Shown piece after piece: positions 10,309-21,456 of a DNA stretch of 64,000 nt (within the stretch, counting starts at the first letter, position 1; each line of letters starts with the position of its first letter). The notes under the pieces are model-generated. The model made no database searches, was not told the DNA's origin, and saw only the letters and a list, made by a program, of their open reading frames with translations. The stretch is taken from the NCBI RefSeq assembly GCF_009910365.1, contig NZ_CP036423.1, forward strand, positions 2,418,001 through 2,482,000, in the 5' to 3' direction. The stretch is from Aequoribacter fuscus (lineage in GTDB: Bacteria > Pseudomonadota > Gammaproteobacteria > Pseudomonadales > Halieaceae). The position numbers and the translations under genes were made by a program.

Positions 10309-10581
10309 ATGATCGAAGCACAAATTGAAATCATTAACAAATTGGGCTTACACGCACGAGCGGCAGCGAAGTTCATTGCGTGTACGGGACAATTCGGTTC
10401 GGCCTGTCGAGTAGGCAAAGACCCCAAGAGCTTGGTGGATGGCAAAAGCATCATGGCTGTTATGATGCTCGCCGCTGCGAAAGGCACCGTTTTACATGTC
10501 TGCATCGAAGGGAAAGATGAAGCAGAGGCGTGGGAAGCCCTCAAAACACTCATTAACAAACGCTTTGATGAAGGCGAATAA
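10309..10581 (+). CDS. ptsO: phosphocarrier protein NPr (HPr-like)
   Basis: The HPr paralogue of the nitrogen phosphotransferase chain, passing phosphate from PtsP to PtsN. The 90-residue protein has the active-site motif NKLGLHARAAAKF with His15 and a DGKSIMAVMML segment that corresponds to the regulatory-serine helix of HPr proteins. It follows rapZ by 9 bases and closes the rpoN-hpf-ptsN-rapZ-ptsO run. Confidence 0.96.
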   Translation: MIEAQIEIINKLGLHARAAAKFIACTGQFGSACRVGKDPKSLVDGKSIMAVMMLAAAKGTVLHVCIEGKDEAEAWEALKTLINKRFDEGE

Positions 10582-10663
10582 TTCCGCTGCTCGCTCAATA
10601 ATTTCCTCAGTGAGGTTTTGCTAAATCTGGTATCCTAGTCCGCAGTAGATAGGAAGCCCGCAC

Positions 10664-12022
10664 ATGAGCTCAAAACTCACCTCCATTGCCCACGATAAGC
10701 TCGAGTCGTTACTGAACTCGCGCGACAGTGCGCGCATTGCCGACGTGAGTAGCATGCTCAATGACATGCCCCCGGCAGATGTCGCCCACCTGATCGAATC
10801 GTCGACACCGAAACTTCGACACATTCTGTGGCAACTCGTCGACACCGAGATTGAAGGTGAAGTCATCGGCGAACTGAGCGAGGAACTGCAGAGTTTATTC
10901 CTCGCCGAGATGGATGCCGCCGAGGTTGCGGTAATGACCGAGGGGATGGCGGACGACGACATCGCCGATATTCTGCAGCAATTACCGGGCGCCGTCACGC
11001 AAGAAGTGTTGGCGTCAATGGACCAGCAGGATCGAGCGCGTATCGAGCGGGTCTTGACCTATTCAGAGGATACAGCGGGTGGTTTGATGACCACCGATGC
11101 CATTACCATTCGGGCGCGCGTCACAATGGATGTGGTCCTGCGTTACCTTCGGCGCCATTCCGAAATCCCGTCCATGACCGACAGTCTGATCGTGGTGAAC
11201 AGCCAAGATCAATACATCGGTTTGCTGCCTTTGCGCACCCTATTGGTCTCTGATCCCTCGGCATCGGTGCGCGAAATGATGATTACCGACATCGATCCTA
11301 TCCCCGCCAACATGCCCGATACTGAAGTGGCTCGCTTATTCGAGCGCAACGACTGGGTATCGGCGCCGGTGGTCGATGAAAACCGCAAACTCCTAGGACG
11401 CATCACGATCGACGACGTCGTCGACGTGATCCGTGAAGATGCTGACCATTCGTTTATGTCAATGGCGGGTCTGGACGAAGAACAAGACACCTTCGCACCG
11501 ATTCTTCGCACCACTCCGCGACGTGCTTTGTGGCTAGGCATTAATTTATTAACGGCCTTTGTCGCCGCGAGTGTGATTAATTTATTTCAAGAAACCATCG
11601 AAAAGGTCGTCGCGTTAGCGGTGCTTATGCCCATCGTAGCCTCCATGGGTGGCATCGCCGGCACTCAAACCCTAACGGTTTTGGTTCGTGGTATCGCGGT
11701 GGGGCAGATTTCTCGTAGCAACCAAGGCTGGCTGATCAATCGAGAATTAGCTGTCGGCATGATTAATGGTTTTCTCTGGGCCGCAGTCGTTGGCGTCGCA
11801 GCTTCTTTGTGGTTCAACGACTGGACTTTGTCCCTAGTCATCGCCATCGCATTAATCATTAACCTAATCACGGCCGCGCTGACGGGGGCAACACTGCCTT
11901 TATTTTTAAACCGCATTGGTATCGATCCTGCGCTCGCCGGCGGCGTTATTCTGACGACCGTTACTGACGTTGTGGGTTTTTTGTCATTTCTAGGATTAGC
12001 GACACTATTTTATGCAAGATGA
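10664..12022 (+). CDS. mgtE: magnesium transporter MgtE
   Basis: A magnesium channel of the inner membrane gated by cytosolic magnesium. The 452-residue protein shows the superhelical N domain (residues 1-130), two CBS domains (about 135-255, with DYSEDTAGGLMTTD-type junction sequence YSEDTAGGLMTTDAI), the plug helix, and five membrane segments from about residue 285, including PIVASMGGIAGTQTLTVLVR typical of the pore. It follows ptsO by 82 bases and overlaps yjgA by 11 bases. Length is standard. Confidence 0.96.
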   Translation: MSSKLTSIAHDKLESLLNSRDSARIADVSSMLNDMPPADVAHLIESSTPKLRHILWQLVDTEIEGEVIGELSEELQSLFLAEMDAAEVAVMTEGMADDDIADILQQLPGAVTQEVLASMDQQDRARIERVLTYSEDTAGGLMTTDAITIRARVTMDVVLRYLRRHSEIPSMTDSLIVVNSQDQYIGLLPLRTLLVSDPSASVREMMITDIDPIPANMPDTEVARLFERNDWVSAPVVDENRKLLGRITIDDVVDVIREDADHSFMSMAGLDEEQDTFAPILRTTPRRALWLGINLLTAFVAASVINLFQETIEKVVALAVLMPIVASMGGIAGTQTLTVLVRGIAVGQISRSNQGWLINRELAVGMINGFLWAAVVGVAASLWFNDWTLSLVIAIALIINLITAALTGATLPLFLNRIGIDPALAGGVILTTVTDVVGFLSFLGLATLFYAR

Positions 12023-12524
12023 AGAGTGGGATGACTGGGATGACCTGCCCCCCAGTAAAAGCGCGGTGAAACGACAACTGGCCGAGCTTACGGACCTCGC
12101 AAGAGTGCTGGTTGAACTGCCACAAAAACGTCTTGATCAAATTCCCATCGAAGACGAAACCTTGCAAGAGGGTATTGAGCTCGCGCGGAGAATTACCGCG
12201 AATAGCGGTCGTAAACGACAGATTCAATTCTTGGGCAAGCGCTTAAGAAGCCTCGATACTACCGCAATTATGGCAGCGCTAAATCGTGAACACGAAACCG
12301 ATAAAGAAGCTGCTCACAAACATCACATGGCTGAGCGTTGGCGAGACGACATTATGGCTGATGGCATGAATGCGATTAACGCATTTGTCGGCGAATTCCA
12401 ACACGCCGAACGCAGTCAGCTTCGCGGCTTGTGGCAACAAGCGCAAAAAGAACGAAGCAAAGGGGCGCCACCGGCGTCCTATCGAAAATTGTATAAAGCT
12501 ATTTTCTCAGCACTCGACGCATAA
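12012..12524 (+). CDS. darP: ribosome-associated protein YjgA/DarP (DUF615)
   Basis: A DUF615 protein that associates with late 50S assembly intermediates in E. coli. The 170-residue protein starts MQDEEWDDWDDLPPSKSAVK, with the characteristic acidic head and SKSxxKR motif, then the conserved SGRKRQIQFLGKRLR and the C-terminal RQLRGLWQQA-like stretch. The start lies inside the end of mgtE. In Pseudomonas I recall it between tldD and pmbA; neither flanks it here, and it instead converges on yhdP. Confidence 0.93.
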   Translation: MQDEEWDDWDDLPPSKSAVKRQLAELTDLARVLVELPQKRLDQIPIEDETLQEGIELARRITANSGRKRQIQFLGKRLRSLDTTAIMAALNREHETDKEAAHKHHMAERWRDDIMADGMNAINAFVGEFQHAERSQLRGLWQQAQKERSKGAPPASYRKLYKAIFSALDA

Positions 12525-12565
12525 AACTCCCTGTAGCGTCCACCCGAGAGTCCTAGCGGGACACC

Positions 12566-15500
12566 TTAATTCGGCGACACGCCTTGCTCTGATACAGACG
12601 CTTCAGTCTGGTCAGGGCTCGGCTGATCACCTGCGGCCCCGGGCCCTCCCAAAACATCGGGCTCATCTAAAACATCTTGCTCCGTTTGAGTCTGATCAGT
12701 TTCTTCCGAGCCACCCTGCTCAGCGCCCGCTTTTGGCTTAGGTAGTTTGGTATCGAATAACTTATCGAAGGCGAGTTCAGGTTCTTGCCACGTACCCTTC
12801 ACCGAATAAACAGCGCTCGAAAATTTATCGACCTGCTTCTCAAAAATTTTGCTAATGACATACACACCAGCCGCAGCGGGAAGCCCTCCGGTCAGTGCCG
12901 CTAACCACGGCAGATTGCTGGCCACGGGCAAGGTCGCAATCAAACGACCATCCAAACTTTCATCCAGTAAGTTAGCCTGCCCGGAAAACTGAAAACGACT
13001 GGCGCTACTCTCCATGTTCATCTTATCGATATTAATCAAACCCAGGTCGGCACTGGCATCGATCGCAAGCTGATTAAACGGCACGCCCGATTCAAACAGC
13101 TGAGTCAAACTCAAACGACTCACAATATCAGCAAAATTCAATATCGTGATCACCTTCAGAGCGCCCTGAGCACCCGCTGACGCTTTCAAGAATTTGCCGT
13201 CTTTGAGGCGAATTTTGAGCTGCCCGTCGGTACCAGCAAAACCGAACTGCTCTGGACCACCTGGCCACTCTAAATCGAAATCAGCTCGGCCTGACTGGGT
13301 CTTTAGCACGCTTTCATAACCGAACGCCTCAAACACCTCACCTAAATTATCAACCAAGACACCACCCGACACGCGCGAATTCATCACGCCTTGCTTGGGC
13401 CACATCAAGGTAATCGGCTGTTCAGGATCGGCCCGGAGTTTACGCCACTCGCCGTTCATCACCATTAGCGTGTAGTCCTCGTCACTCTGAGACAAGCGCA
13501 GTTCACCTCGTCCTAAAACCTGGTCACCCTCACGGACTTGGTCAAAACTGACGTGCAGCTCGGGCAAGTCAGACCAGCCTTGGCTCGACTCTGCCTGATC
13601 CACCCAGAGCTCAGCGAACGCCTGCAAATCAACATCGATTAGGTGTAGGCGCCAGTGATCATCTTGCGTCTTGCTACTCAACTCTCCGCTCAACCACTGG
13701 GTTTGCCAGCCAATAAACCAGTCCGACGCTTGTCGCTCCGCCATTAATACCACGGAATCGAGTTCGCGCTGCATAAAGTGCAATCGCTCTACCCGCAGAT
13801 CCTGGACAAGGTAATGCGCCTGCGATGCCTCGTTAGACTCGGGTAAAACGGACCGCCAAGCGTCAAGATCAAGCCGAGGCAAAGCGCCGGTAAGACTTGA
13901 TAAACCGGCCTCCAGCGGGAGCGGCGATCGACCAAGACCGACAGCAAACCCAGTTTGATCAGTCGCAAACTGAGCATCAAGGGTCATCGCTTGTCCTAGT
14001 AGCAGCGCACCGCGCAATGCTGGGTCGCGAAGATCCAGATCAAACCGCATCGCCAAGCTTGCAGCGGCTGGCTTTGCCAAAGGCTCGGGTAGATCTATCT
14101 GCAGCCCCTTTAAATCACTCGTCAACTGTAACGCGGCTTGCTCAGGGGCCAACACCAAAATGCCATCAACCGTGCTCTCGCCGTGCAAGTGACCTTGAAT
14201 ACCAAGATTCATAAACGCTTCCAACGAGGGGCCGTGCAGCGCGCTGGAGAACTCAATATGCGTTGTTTGGACCTCACCCACCTGTGTGGCAATACGCGCT
14301 TGTAAAGACTGCCCCCAAACATTACCCGTTAAGGTTTCGGCAGAAAATCCGTCTTCGGTGCTGTAAGCGAGATCACCGTGTATATTGCGAAGCGTCAGAC
14401 CGGGCGCCGGAGTCAGGCCTACATCATGTAAGTTCAAACTGAGACTCACCTCGGGACGAACCACACCGACCAAAGGAGTATCGATGGTTAACCGGCCAGC
14501 TATCTCGCCTTGAACGTCCCAGCTGCCACTCGTCTGCGGGACATAAATCGCCAGCGGTGACTCTCGCAGATCGGCTAGAGCAGCACCCAGTTGTCCCCGG
14601 ATCGAGCCATCAATACTCAAGTGTGGTTGCCGCTCGAGATCAAGCCACACCTCTGCACCTACTGAGCTCGCCCTGACACCGGGCAAGCCTCCTTGCTCTA
14701 ACCAAAGGCCGGTCTGCTCATCATCCATAATCAGCACAGCCGAGTCGATAGTCAGCGCCGGCCAATCGGGTAAAAATTTTAATTCCATGGCTTGGAGACG
14801 GCCTATCAAGCCGATGCTGCGAGCATCTCGCTCTTCTTTCAGGAGCGAGCCGCGATAGAAAAAACCCAGATCACGAGCGGCCGCGTCTCCAATCGCGGTA
14901 TCTAGCCAGCGTTGCAAATTCTCTGGAATGGTAGCGGGAATAACGGTGTTGCGAGCGGCGGCATTACCCTCACTTACGCCCAGATAAAGCTCCATTTCGG
15001 GTGCAACGACCCCCTGTTGAAACGGCAGTTTCAGCGCCAGCTTACCGTGCGTATCGCCCACCGCCGCCAAGCCATGAATATTATCCGCCCGAAGGTGCAA
15101 AACGGCAGCATCCCAAGAGGCGTATAGCTCAGCGGTCGCATTCGCTATTTCTAAGGGCTTGGCGTAAACGGTAGGCAACGCTAACTCGAGCACAGGGGTG
15201 TTGAGTTGAAACATCGCTTTATTATCTCGTAACCACACGTCACCGGTAATACCGGCACCACCCGCTCGTTTATCGGAGGCTTCAATACTCACACCGTCTA
15301 ATTTGAGATGCGCGCGCAGGTTGTTTTGACCTTGACGCCACAGCATTCGGGGTTGTAGGACGCGTCCTTGCGGCTCGAGCTCTTCCAAGGTCTTAGCCAG
15401 AGTGCTGTCTTTAGCCACCTCGCGTAACAGACGACTCAGCTGCTGCACATCCAGAGTCTCGCTGTTTAACAGTAGTGCACCGTCTCGCCAGTGCGCTCTC

Positions 15501-16480
15501 ATGTTCGGCAAAACTAAAGGCTCAGACTGAGTCTCTAGCTTCAGATTAAACAAGCGCGCAGCCGCATGCTTAAAATCGGTATCGACCCTGAGCTCACCTG
15601 AGAGCTGAGCATCAGCGCTTGGGTTGCGTAAATTGAGCCCAGAAAAGGACCAATGCCCACCCAAGCGCCAATCGTTCGCTTGTGCCTGCAAATACGCCGT
15701 AAGAGCAAACCCAGCGCTTTGCTGTGCCGCTATGGGCGCACTGCCTGACAAGATTTCCAGAGGCTCCTGGCTCATCGCCAGCGAGGCAAAGCCACTACCG
15801 TTAAATTCCTCTGGTCGCAGTGGGTTACCGAGCCCTTGGGCGAGCACCTGAATATCGGTTCCGGTACTGTCGCCGATAGTTATCTTGAGCTGGCGCTCAC
15901 TGCCATCTCGCCAGTAATCGAAGTCCAAGAGAGCCTCGTAGTATTTATTCTCTCGGTTGACCCCTATACGCGCGGCACTTATATCAAGGCGCCGAGTCTT
16001 ATCCATCAGCACTTCCAGAACCCGGGTCAAAAACTGTAAGGACTGTGCGGACCGTGGCGCATTGTTCGCCGCCTCGCTGTTGAGACCGACTTGGTATTCC
16101 ACCTGCAGTCCCTTGATCGCCAAACTCGACACACTCGGCATCCAAAGCCGCAGAGACGCTACAATATCGACGCTGAGTTCTGCTGCTTCAAATTCAACAC
16201 GAGTCCCAGAGATGGCGCCAGAATCACCGTAAAGAATCACCTCATTTAATACAAGCGTCGGAGCAAACGACTCCCATCGCAGTGCAATTCGCTCAGCTTC
16301 GAGTCGGCCAGGGATAGCGTGATTGATGCGATCAATGATGGGTTCGCGATACCGGTCAACATGGTGAGACAACAAACGGCCAAAACTGACATACACCGCG
16401 AGCAGTACAATGCTGAAAACAATAATCCGCCACAGCAAACTGCTCAAGCGATCATAAAAATGCGGTGTATTGGAAGACAT
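12566..16480 (-). CDS. yhdP: AsmA-like envelope lipid-transport protein YhdP
   Basis: A very large inner-membrane-anchored periplasmic protein of the AsmA/TamB group. YhdP, TamB and YdbH are redundantly implicated in moving phospholipids to the outer membrane. The 1304-residue sequence has one N-terminal membrane segment (WRIIVFSIVLLAVYVSFGRLL, about 17-37), a long beta-rich body, and the conserved C-terminal AsmA-like region near residues 1090-1220 with GQLKIRLKDGKFLKAS. The final 60 residues are a low-complexity acidic tail rich in Glu, Gln, Pro and Thr. It follows maf with 17 bases between them. The RNase G gene usually found between the two is absent. Confidence 0.92.
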   Translation of the reverse strand: MSSNTPHFYDRLSSLLWRIIVFSIVLLAVYVSFGRLLSHHVDRYREPIIDRINHAIPGRLEAERIALRWESFAPTLVLNEVILYGDSGAISGTRVEFEAAELSVDIVASLRLWMPSVSSLAIKGLQVEYQVGLNSEAANNAPRSAQSLQFLTRVLEVLMDKTRRLDISAARIGVNRENKYYEALLDFDYWRDGSERQLKITIGDSTGTDIQVLAQGLGNPLRPEEFNGSGFASLAMSQEPLEILSGSAPIAAQQSAGFALTAYLQAQANDWRLGGHWSFSGLNLRNPSADAQLSGELRVDTDFKHAAARLFNLKLETQSEPLVLPNMRAHWRDGALLLNSETLDVQQLSRLLREVAKDSTLAKTLEELEPQGRVLQPRMLWRQGQNNLRAHLKLDGVSIEASDKRAGGAGITGDVWLRDNKAMFQLNTPVLELALPTVYAKPLEIANATAELYASWDAAVLHLRADNIHGLAAVGDTHGKLALKLPFQQGVVAPEMELYLGVSEGNAAARNTVIPATIPENLQRWLDTAIGDAAARDLGFFYRGSLLKEERDARSIGLIGRLQAMELKFLPDWPALTIDSAVLIMDDEQTGLWLEQGGLPGVRASSVGAEVWLDLERQPHLSIDGSIRGQLGAALADLRESPLAIYVPQTSGSWDVQGEIAGRLTIDTPLVGVVRPEVSLSLNLHDVGLTPAPGLTLRNIHGDLAYSTEDGFSAETLTGNVWGQSLQARIATQVGEVQTTHIEFSSALHGPSLEAFMNLGIQGHLHGESTVDGILVLAPEQAALQLTSDLKGLQIDLPEPLAKPAAASLAMRFDLDLRDPALRGALLLGQAMTLDAQFATDQTGFAVGLGRSPLPLEAGLSSLTGALPRLDLDAWRSVLPESNEASQAHYLVQDLRVERLHFMQRELDSVVLMAERQASDWFIGWQTQWLSGELSSKTQDDHWRLHLIDVDLQAFAELWVDQAESSQGWSDLPELHVSFDQVREGDQVLGRGELRLSQSDEDYTLMVMNGEWRKLRADPEQPITLMWPKQGVMNSRVSGGVLVDNLGEVFEAFGYESVLKTQSGRADFDLEWPGGPEQFGFAGTDGQLKIRLKDGKFLKASAGAQGALKVITILNFADIVSRLSLTQLFESGVPFNQLAIDASADLGLINIDKMNMESSASRFQFSGQANLLDESLDGRLIATLPVASNLPWLAALTGGLPAAAGVYVISKIFEKQVDKFSSAVYSVKGTWQEPELAFDKLFDTKLPKPKAGAEQGGSEETDQTQTEQDVLDEPDVLGGPGAAGDQPSPDQTEASVSEQGVSPN

Positions 16481-16497
16481 GGGCTGAATTCTACACC

Positions 16498-17079
16498 CTA
16501 ATCGACACTCCGGGATAATGACAAATTCACTCCCGAGGCAACCAAAAGTTCGCTTAAGATCTGCAGGGGCAGACCGATGACGTTGCTCACTGAGCCCTCG
16601 ATCGATTCCACCAGTACATCGCCAACACCCTGCAAGGCATAAGCCCCGGCTTTATCACTCGGTTCACCCGTGGCGATGTATGCCTTGATCAAATCGTCAC
16701 TCACACAGGCAAAGCGCACGCTCGTGCTCACAACCTTGAGGGCTCGGCGCGTCGACGTATAGACGGCCAACCCGGTTAGCACCCGGTGTTCTCGCCCCCT
16801 CAAACTCGAAAGCATCGCAAAAGCCTCCTGCTCTGACTCGGGCTTTTGCAACATGAGGTCATCAACCACCACGGTAGTATCAGCGGCGATAATACAACTC
16901 CCAGCGCACACCTCCTGTACCTTTGTTGCCTTTTCATGAGCCAAGCGCTGAACGTATTGCTCAGCAGATTCGTTGGCACGCGGCGTCTCGTCGATGTCCG
17001 CAGGACGAACCTGAAAGTCGGATACAATACGGGCGAGAAGCTCACGACGACGCGGCGACTGAGACGCTAAAATCACCAT
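16498..17079 (-). CDS. maf: Maf-type nucleoside triphosphate pyrophosphatase
   Basis: A house-cleaning pyrophosphatase of the Maf family; E. coli YhdE, at this genomic position, acts on dTTP and UTP. The 193-residue protein opens with ILASQSPRRRELL, the Maf signature, followed by DIDETPRANES and the catalytic region IIAADTTVVVDD. I chose the ATG at 17079 so that the ATGGTGA overlap with mreD is used; an upstream alternative would add 19 unconserved residues. Confidence 0.95.
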   Translation of the reverse strand: MVILASQSPRRRELLARIVSDFQVRPADIDETPRANESAEQYVQRLAHEKATKVQEVCAGSCIIAADTTVVVDDLMLQKPESEQEAFAMLSSLRGREHRVLTGLAVYTSTRRALKVVSTSVRFACVSDDLIKAYIATGEPSDKAGAYALQGVGDVLVESIEGSVSNVIGLPLQILSELLVASGVNLSLSRSVD

Positions 17080-17555
17080 TCTGTTAGGCCATGATAGCGC
17101 CTGAAATAGCGCAAAATTTGCATTACCACGGGCCACACCAGGGCGCTACACAAGGCGGTTAACAGAGGGGGAGTCACTGCAACAGCTTGAGTCTCGAACG
17201 ATGCCAGCCAAACATCAATAAAGCGCGCGACACCGGCAAGCATGAACACCAGCGCTATCTGAGACAAAACGTCCATTTTACGAAAACGCAAGCAGATCAA
17301 CTGCCCAAACAGACACACCAAAGTCATAATCAAAGCGTAATGGCCCAAGGGGCTTGCACTCAGCACGTCAACGGTAAATCCCGTTAACAATGCATAGGTC
17401 AGGCCAACCCTGGCAGGCAGAGCAACGACCCAATAAAACAGCACCAAGGCCACCCAATCAATCAGCAGGGGTAGGCCCGACACCTCGGTCGTCCAAATAC
17501 TGAGCAACATCGCAATCACCAAGGTGAAAAGTACCACCAGTGAATCACGTATCAC
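17073..17555 (-). CDS. mreD: rod shape-determining protein MreD
   Basis: An integral membrane part of the elongasome that directs lateral wall growth. The 160-residue protein has about five hydrophobic segments and the MreD pattern LLIDWVALVLFYWVVALP and GFTVDVLSASPLGHYAL. It starts with GTG at 17555, overlapping the mreC stop by three bases, and ends inside the maf start, so mreC-mreD-maf are coupled. Confidence 0.95.
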   Translation of the reverse strand: MIRDSLVVLFTLVIAMLLSIWTTEVSGLPLLIDWVALVLFYWVVALPARVGLTYALLTGFTVDVLSASPLGHYALIMTLVCLFGQLICLRFRKMDVLSQIALVFMLAGVARFIDVWLASFETQAVAVTPPLLTALCSALVWPVVMQILRYFRRYHGLTEW

Positions 17556-18418
17556 GGCGCGATAGCTCTTGAACCGAGAGTAATGTCAGAGGCCAAAGCA
17601 CCCTCTGGAAACAACAACAAACCGTGCCGAGTTCGACTGAGCTGAGCCAAAGGCTCTGCCCAAACGGTCGCAAATCGGTCGCCATCGGTACGCTCTACAG
17701 CGACCACTTTGGCCACTGGGTAACCCATGGGGAAACGCCCACCCAAACCTGAGGTCACAAGCTGGTCGCCTACTTCCACATCGGTGGTCGTCGATAAATA
17801 CTCGATGCGTAAACGATTGAGGTCACCGGTGCCCTCAGCAATCGCGCGCACCGAATTGCGGATGATTTGGACAGGTACCGAATGACTCGCGTCACTAATC
17901 AACATAACCTGGGCGGTATCACTGGCGACTTCAATAACTTGGCCCAGCAGGCCATCAGAGTCAATGAGTGGCTGCCCCGGATAAACCCGTTCATTACTGC
18001 CGTGATCGATCGCTATGATTTGTCGGTTTGGGTTGGGTGACACGCCAATAATTTCTGTCGCCAAGACATCATTACGCTCGCGCGGCCCGGCATTCATGAG
18101 AGCACGTAAGCGTGAGTTCTCAGCACGCAACGCCACCATTTGCTGCAGCTTGGCCTGTAGTACGAGATTTTCGCGCTCGAGTTGATCAACCCGATTATAC
18201 AGGGCATCTTCAGAACGACTAGCCTCCGACAACGCCTGCCATATATTGCGTGGAACGGCTGCCACGTCGAAAATAAAGTCCGTAGCATCAAGCCCAGCGC
18301 GACGGACAGGATCAAGCAAGTCCGTTTGACGATCTGCCACCCACATCACGACTAGCAGGGCAGTTAACAGACCCGCACGTAGTCCAAGTCGTGACTTCTT
18401 GATGAACAGCGGTTTGAT
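17552..18418 (-). CDS. mreC: rod shape-determining protein MreC (apparent ATC start)
   Basis: A bitopic protein that links cytoplasmic MreB to periplasmic wall enzymes. The body shows a coiled coil (about 65-110, RVDQLERENLVLQAKLQQ) and the MreC beta domain. The first normal start codon (GTG, 18349) would remove most of the N-terminal membrane anchor. The same frame stays open upstream and encodes IKPLFIKKSRLGLRAGLL, which looks like the missing cytoplasmic head and anchor. AGGGAG lies six bases before an ATC at 18418. I therefore extend the gene to an ATC start, giving about 288 residues. The identity is certain but the start is inferred. Confidence 0.85.
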   Translation of the reverse strand: MKPLFIKKSRLGLRAGLLTALLVVMWVADRQTDLLDPVRRAGLDATDFIFDVAAVPRNIWQALSEASRSEDALYNRVDQLERENLVLQAKLQQMVALRAENSRLRALMNAGPRERNDVLATEIIGVSPNPNRQIIAIDHGSNERVYPGQPLIDSDGLLGQVIEVASDTAQVMLISDASHSVPVQIIRNSVRAIAEGTGDLNRLRIEYLSTTTDVEVGDQLVTSGLGGRFPMGYPVAKVVAVERTDGDRFATVWAEPLAQLSRTRHGLLLFPEGALASDITLGSRAIAP

Positions 18419-18457
18419 GTGTCTCTCCCTTAACCCGCGTGGTTAGTGCACGCCGAT

Positions 18458-19510
<1,053 letters not shown>

Positions 19511-19705
19511 CTAGTGTTGGGTTGGAATGGCCGGCGAGGCGACGCATTTAGATCGAGTATCGCAGCTCAAAAACACCACAAATTGCGCTCGGTTCGGCTT
19601 AAAAGCTGAATTATCCTCTCTTTCGACAACTCTATCAATGCCCGCGATTTTGGGCAAGGACAGCGTTGTGATAAACTCGCCCGCCTGCGAAAAGAGAGAG
19701 TCCAT

Positions 19706-19993
19706 ATGTCCGTCACAACCAGTCAACTCAGCGAGGTGGCAACACTCGCTCGTTTGCAACTTGAGGCCGAGCAAGCCGAGCCGGTGACCCACGCAATCAA
19801 CCAGATTTTAGGCCTCGTAGACCAATTACAGGCTCTAGATTTACAAGGCGTAACTCCCATGGCCCACCCCCGCGACGAAGTCCAACGTCTGCGGGTAGAT
19901 GCCGTGACAGAAACCAACCATCGTGAAGCCTTCCAAGCGATTGCACCCGCTGCTGAAGAAGGCCTGTACGTCGTACCTCCGGTGATTGAATAA
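19706..19993 (+). CDS. gatC: Asp/Glu-tRNA amidotransferase subunit GatC
   Basis: The small subunit that stabilises the GatCAB amidotransferase, which converts misacylated Asp-tRNA(Asn) and/or Glu-tRNA(Gln) to the amide form. The 95-residue protein has the GatC pattern [13 protein letters not shown] at the N-terminus and [18 protein letters not shown] in the middle. The stop shares one base with the gatA start. The gap upstream (19496-19705) presumably carries divergent promoters for gatC and mreB; I could not fix a convincing -35/-10 pair. Confidence 0.96.
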   Translation: MSVTTSQLSEVATLARLQLEAEQAEPVTHAINQILGLVDQLQALDLQGVTPMAHPRDEVQRLRVDAVTETNHREAFQAIAPAAEEGLYVVPPVIE

Positions 19994-21456
19994 TGACTGC
20001 CAGCATCCGAACCCTCGCGACTGAGTTACGCCAAGGTACACGTTCGGCGGTGGAGCTCACCCAAGACTACCTGCAGCGCATTGAACAACGTGACGACCAA
20101 TTGAATAGCTATATCACCGTCGCATCTGAGCGCGCACTGGCGCAGGCGCAAGCTGCCGATGAGCGTTTGAGCAGGGGCGACGCCTCCCTGCTGTGCGGCA
20201 TTCCCATCGCCCACAAAGATTTATTTTGTACCCGCAATTTAGCCACCACCTGTGCATCGAAAATGCTGGCCAATTTTGTTCCGCCCTACGACGCGACAGT
20301 TGTCGAACGAATCGACACCGCGGGCGCAGTAACTTTGGGCAAAACCAATCTCGACGAATTTGCCATGGGCTCGTCTAACGAGAACAGCTTTTTTGGCGCG
20401 GTCAAAAACCCCTGGGATCTAGACTGTGTCCCCGGCGGCTCGTCGGGCGGCTCCGCAGCGGCGGTCGCTGCTGAATTATGTGTGGCAGCCACGGGCACTG
20501 ATACTGGGGGTTCGATCCGCCAGCCCGCAGCGTTTTGCGGTATCACTGGCTTAAAACCTACCTATGGACGGGTGTCGCGCTTAGGTATGGTGGCTTATGC
20601 CTCATCGCTAGATCAAGGTGGCGTAATGGCGAAAAGCGCCGACGATTGCGCAATTTTACTCGAGGCCATGGCGGGCTTTGACCTTAAAGATTCCACCTCA
20701 AGTGGCCACCCGACCATACGTTACTCCGAACAATTAAACACGTCGATCGCAGGTTTGCGCATTGGCATTCCACGCCAATATTTTAATGAGCAACTCGACG
20801 CCAAAATGGCGGGGATCTTGCAACAATCTTTGCGTGAGCTTGAAAAGCTTGGGGCTCAGCTCATTGACATCGACCTGCAGCAGACAGGCCTTGCGATTCC
20901 CGCTTACTACATCATCGCGCCGGCGGAAGCGTCGACCAACCTTTCTCGCTACGACGGCGTTCGCTATGGCTATCGGTGCGACAACCCAAAGGACCTTCAA
21001 GACCTCTATGTGCGTAGTCGCAGTGAAGGCTTTGGTAAAGAAGTTCAACGCCGTATTTTAGTCGGCACCTACTCACTGTCCAGCGGTTACTACGACGCCT
21101 ATTACGGACAAGCACAACGCGCGCGACGCCTCATCGCAGAGGATTTTGCCAAGGCTTTTACCCAAGTCGATATCATTGCTAGCCCCACAACCCCTGGCCC
21201 AGCATTTGGTTTAAATAGCAAAACGCAAGATCCCGTGGCCATGTATTTGGAAGACATCTACACCTTGGCGGTTAATCTTGCCGGCCTACCTGGCTTATCG
21301 ATGCCCGCAGGATTTTACGATCATCGCCCCGTTGGACTGCAGTTAATTGGCAATCATTTTGACGAGTCGACCCTGCTGCGAACGGCGCACCAGTACCAAC
21401 AAAATACCGACTGGCATACTCGTCGCCCCGGTCTCATTGCAGGAGGTGAGTCATGA
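19993..21456 (+). CDS. gatA: Asp/Glu-tRNA amidotransferase subunit GatA
   Basis: The amidase subunit that releases ammonia from glutamine. The 487-residue protein has the amidase Lys-Ser-Ser triad: Lys in IPIAHKDLF (near residue 75), the Gly/Ser-rich [15 protein letters not shown], and the nucleophile loop [16 protein letters not shown]. Length and motifs are standard. It overlaps gatB by four bases (ATGA). Confidence 0.98.
   Translation: MTASIRTLATELRQGTRSAVELTQDYLQRIEQRDDQLNSYITVASERALAQAQAADERLSRGDASLLCGIPIAHKDLFCTRNLATTCASKMLANFVPPYDATVVERIDTAGAVTLGKTNLDEFAMGSSNENSFFGAVKNPWDLDCVPGGSSGGSAAAVAAELCVAATGTDTGGSIRQPAAFCGITGLKPTYGRVSRLGMVAYASSLDQGGVMAKSADDCAILLEAMAGFDLKDSTSSGHPTIRYSEQLNTSIAGLRIGIPRQYFNEQLDAKMAGILQQSLRELEKLGAQLIDIDLQQTGLAIPAYYIIAPAEASTNLSRYDGVRYGYRCDNPKDLQDLYVRSRSEGFGKEVQRRILVGTYSLSSGYYDAYYGQAQRARRLIAEDFAKAFTQVDIIASPTTPGPAFGLNSKTQDPVAMYLEDIYTLAVNLAGLPGLSMPAGFYDHRPVGLQLIGNHFDESTLLRTAHQYQQNTDWHTRRPGLIAGGES

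Noticed and set aside
10605-10615. CCTCAGTGAGG followed by TTTT, looking like a terminator after ptsO
   Set aside because: The palindrome leaves a one-base loop; a foldable version has only three pairs, too weak for a terminator.
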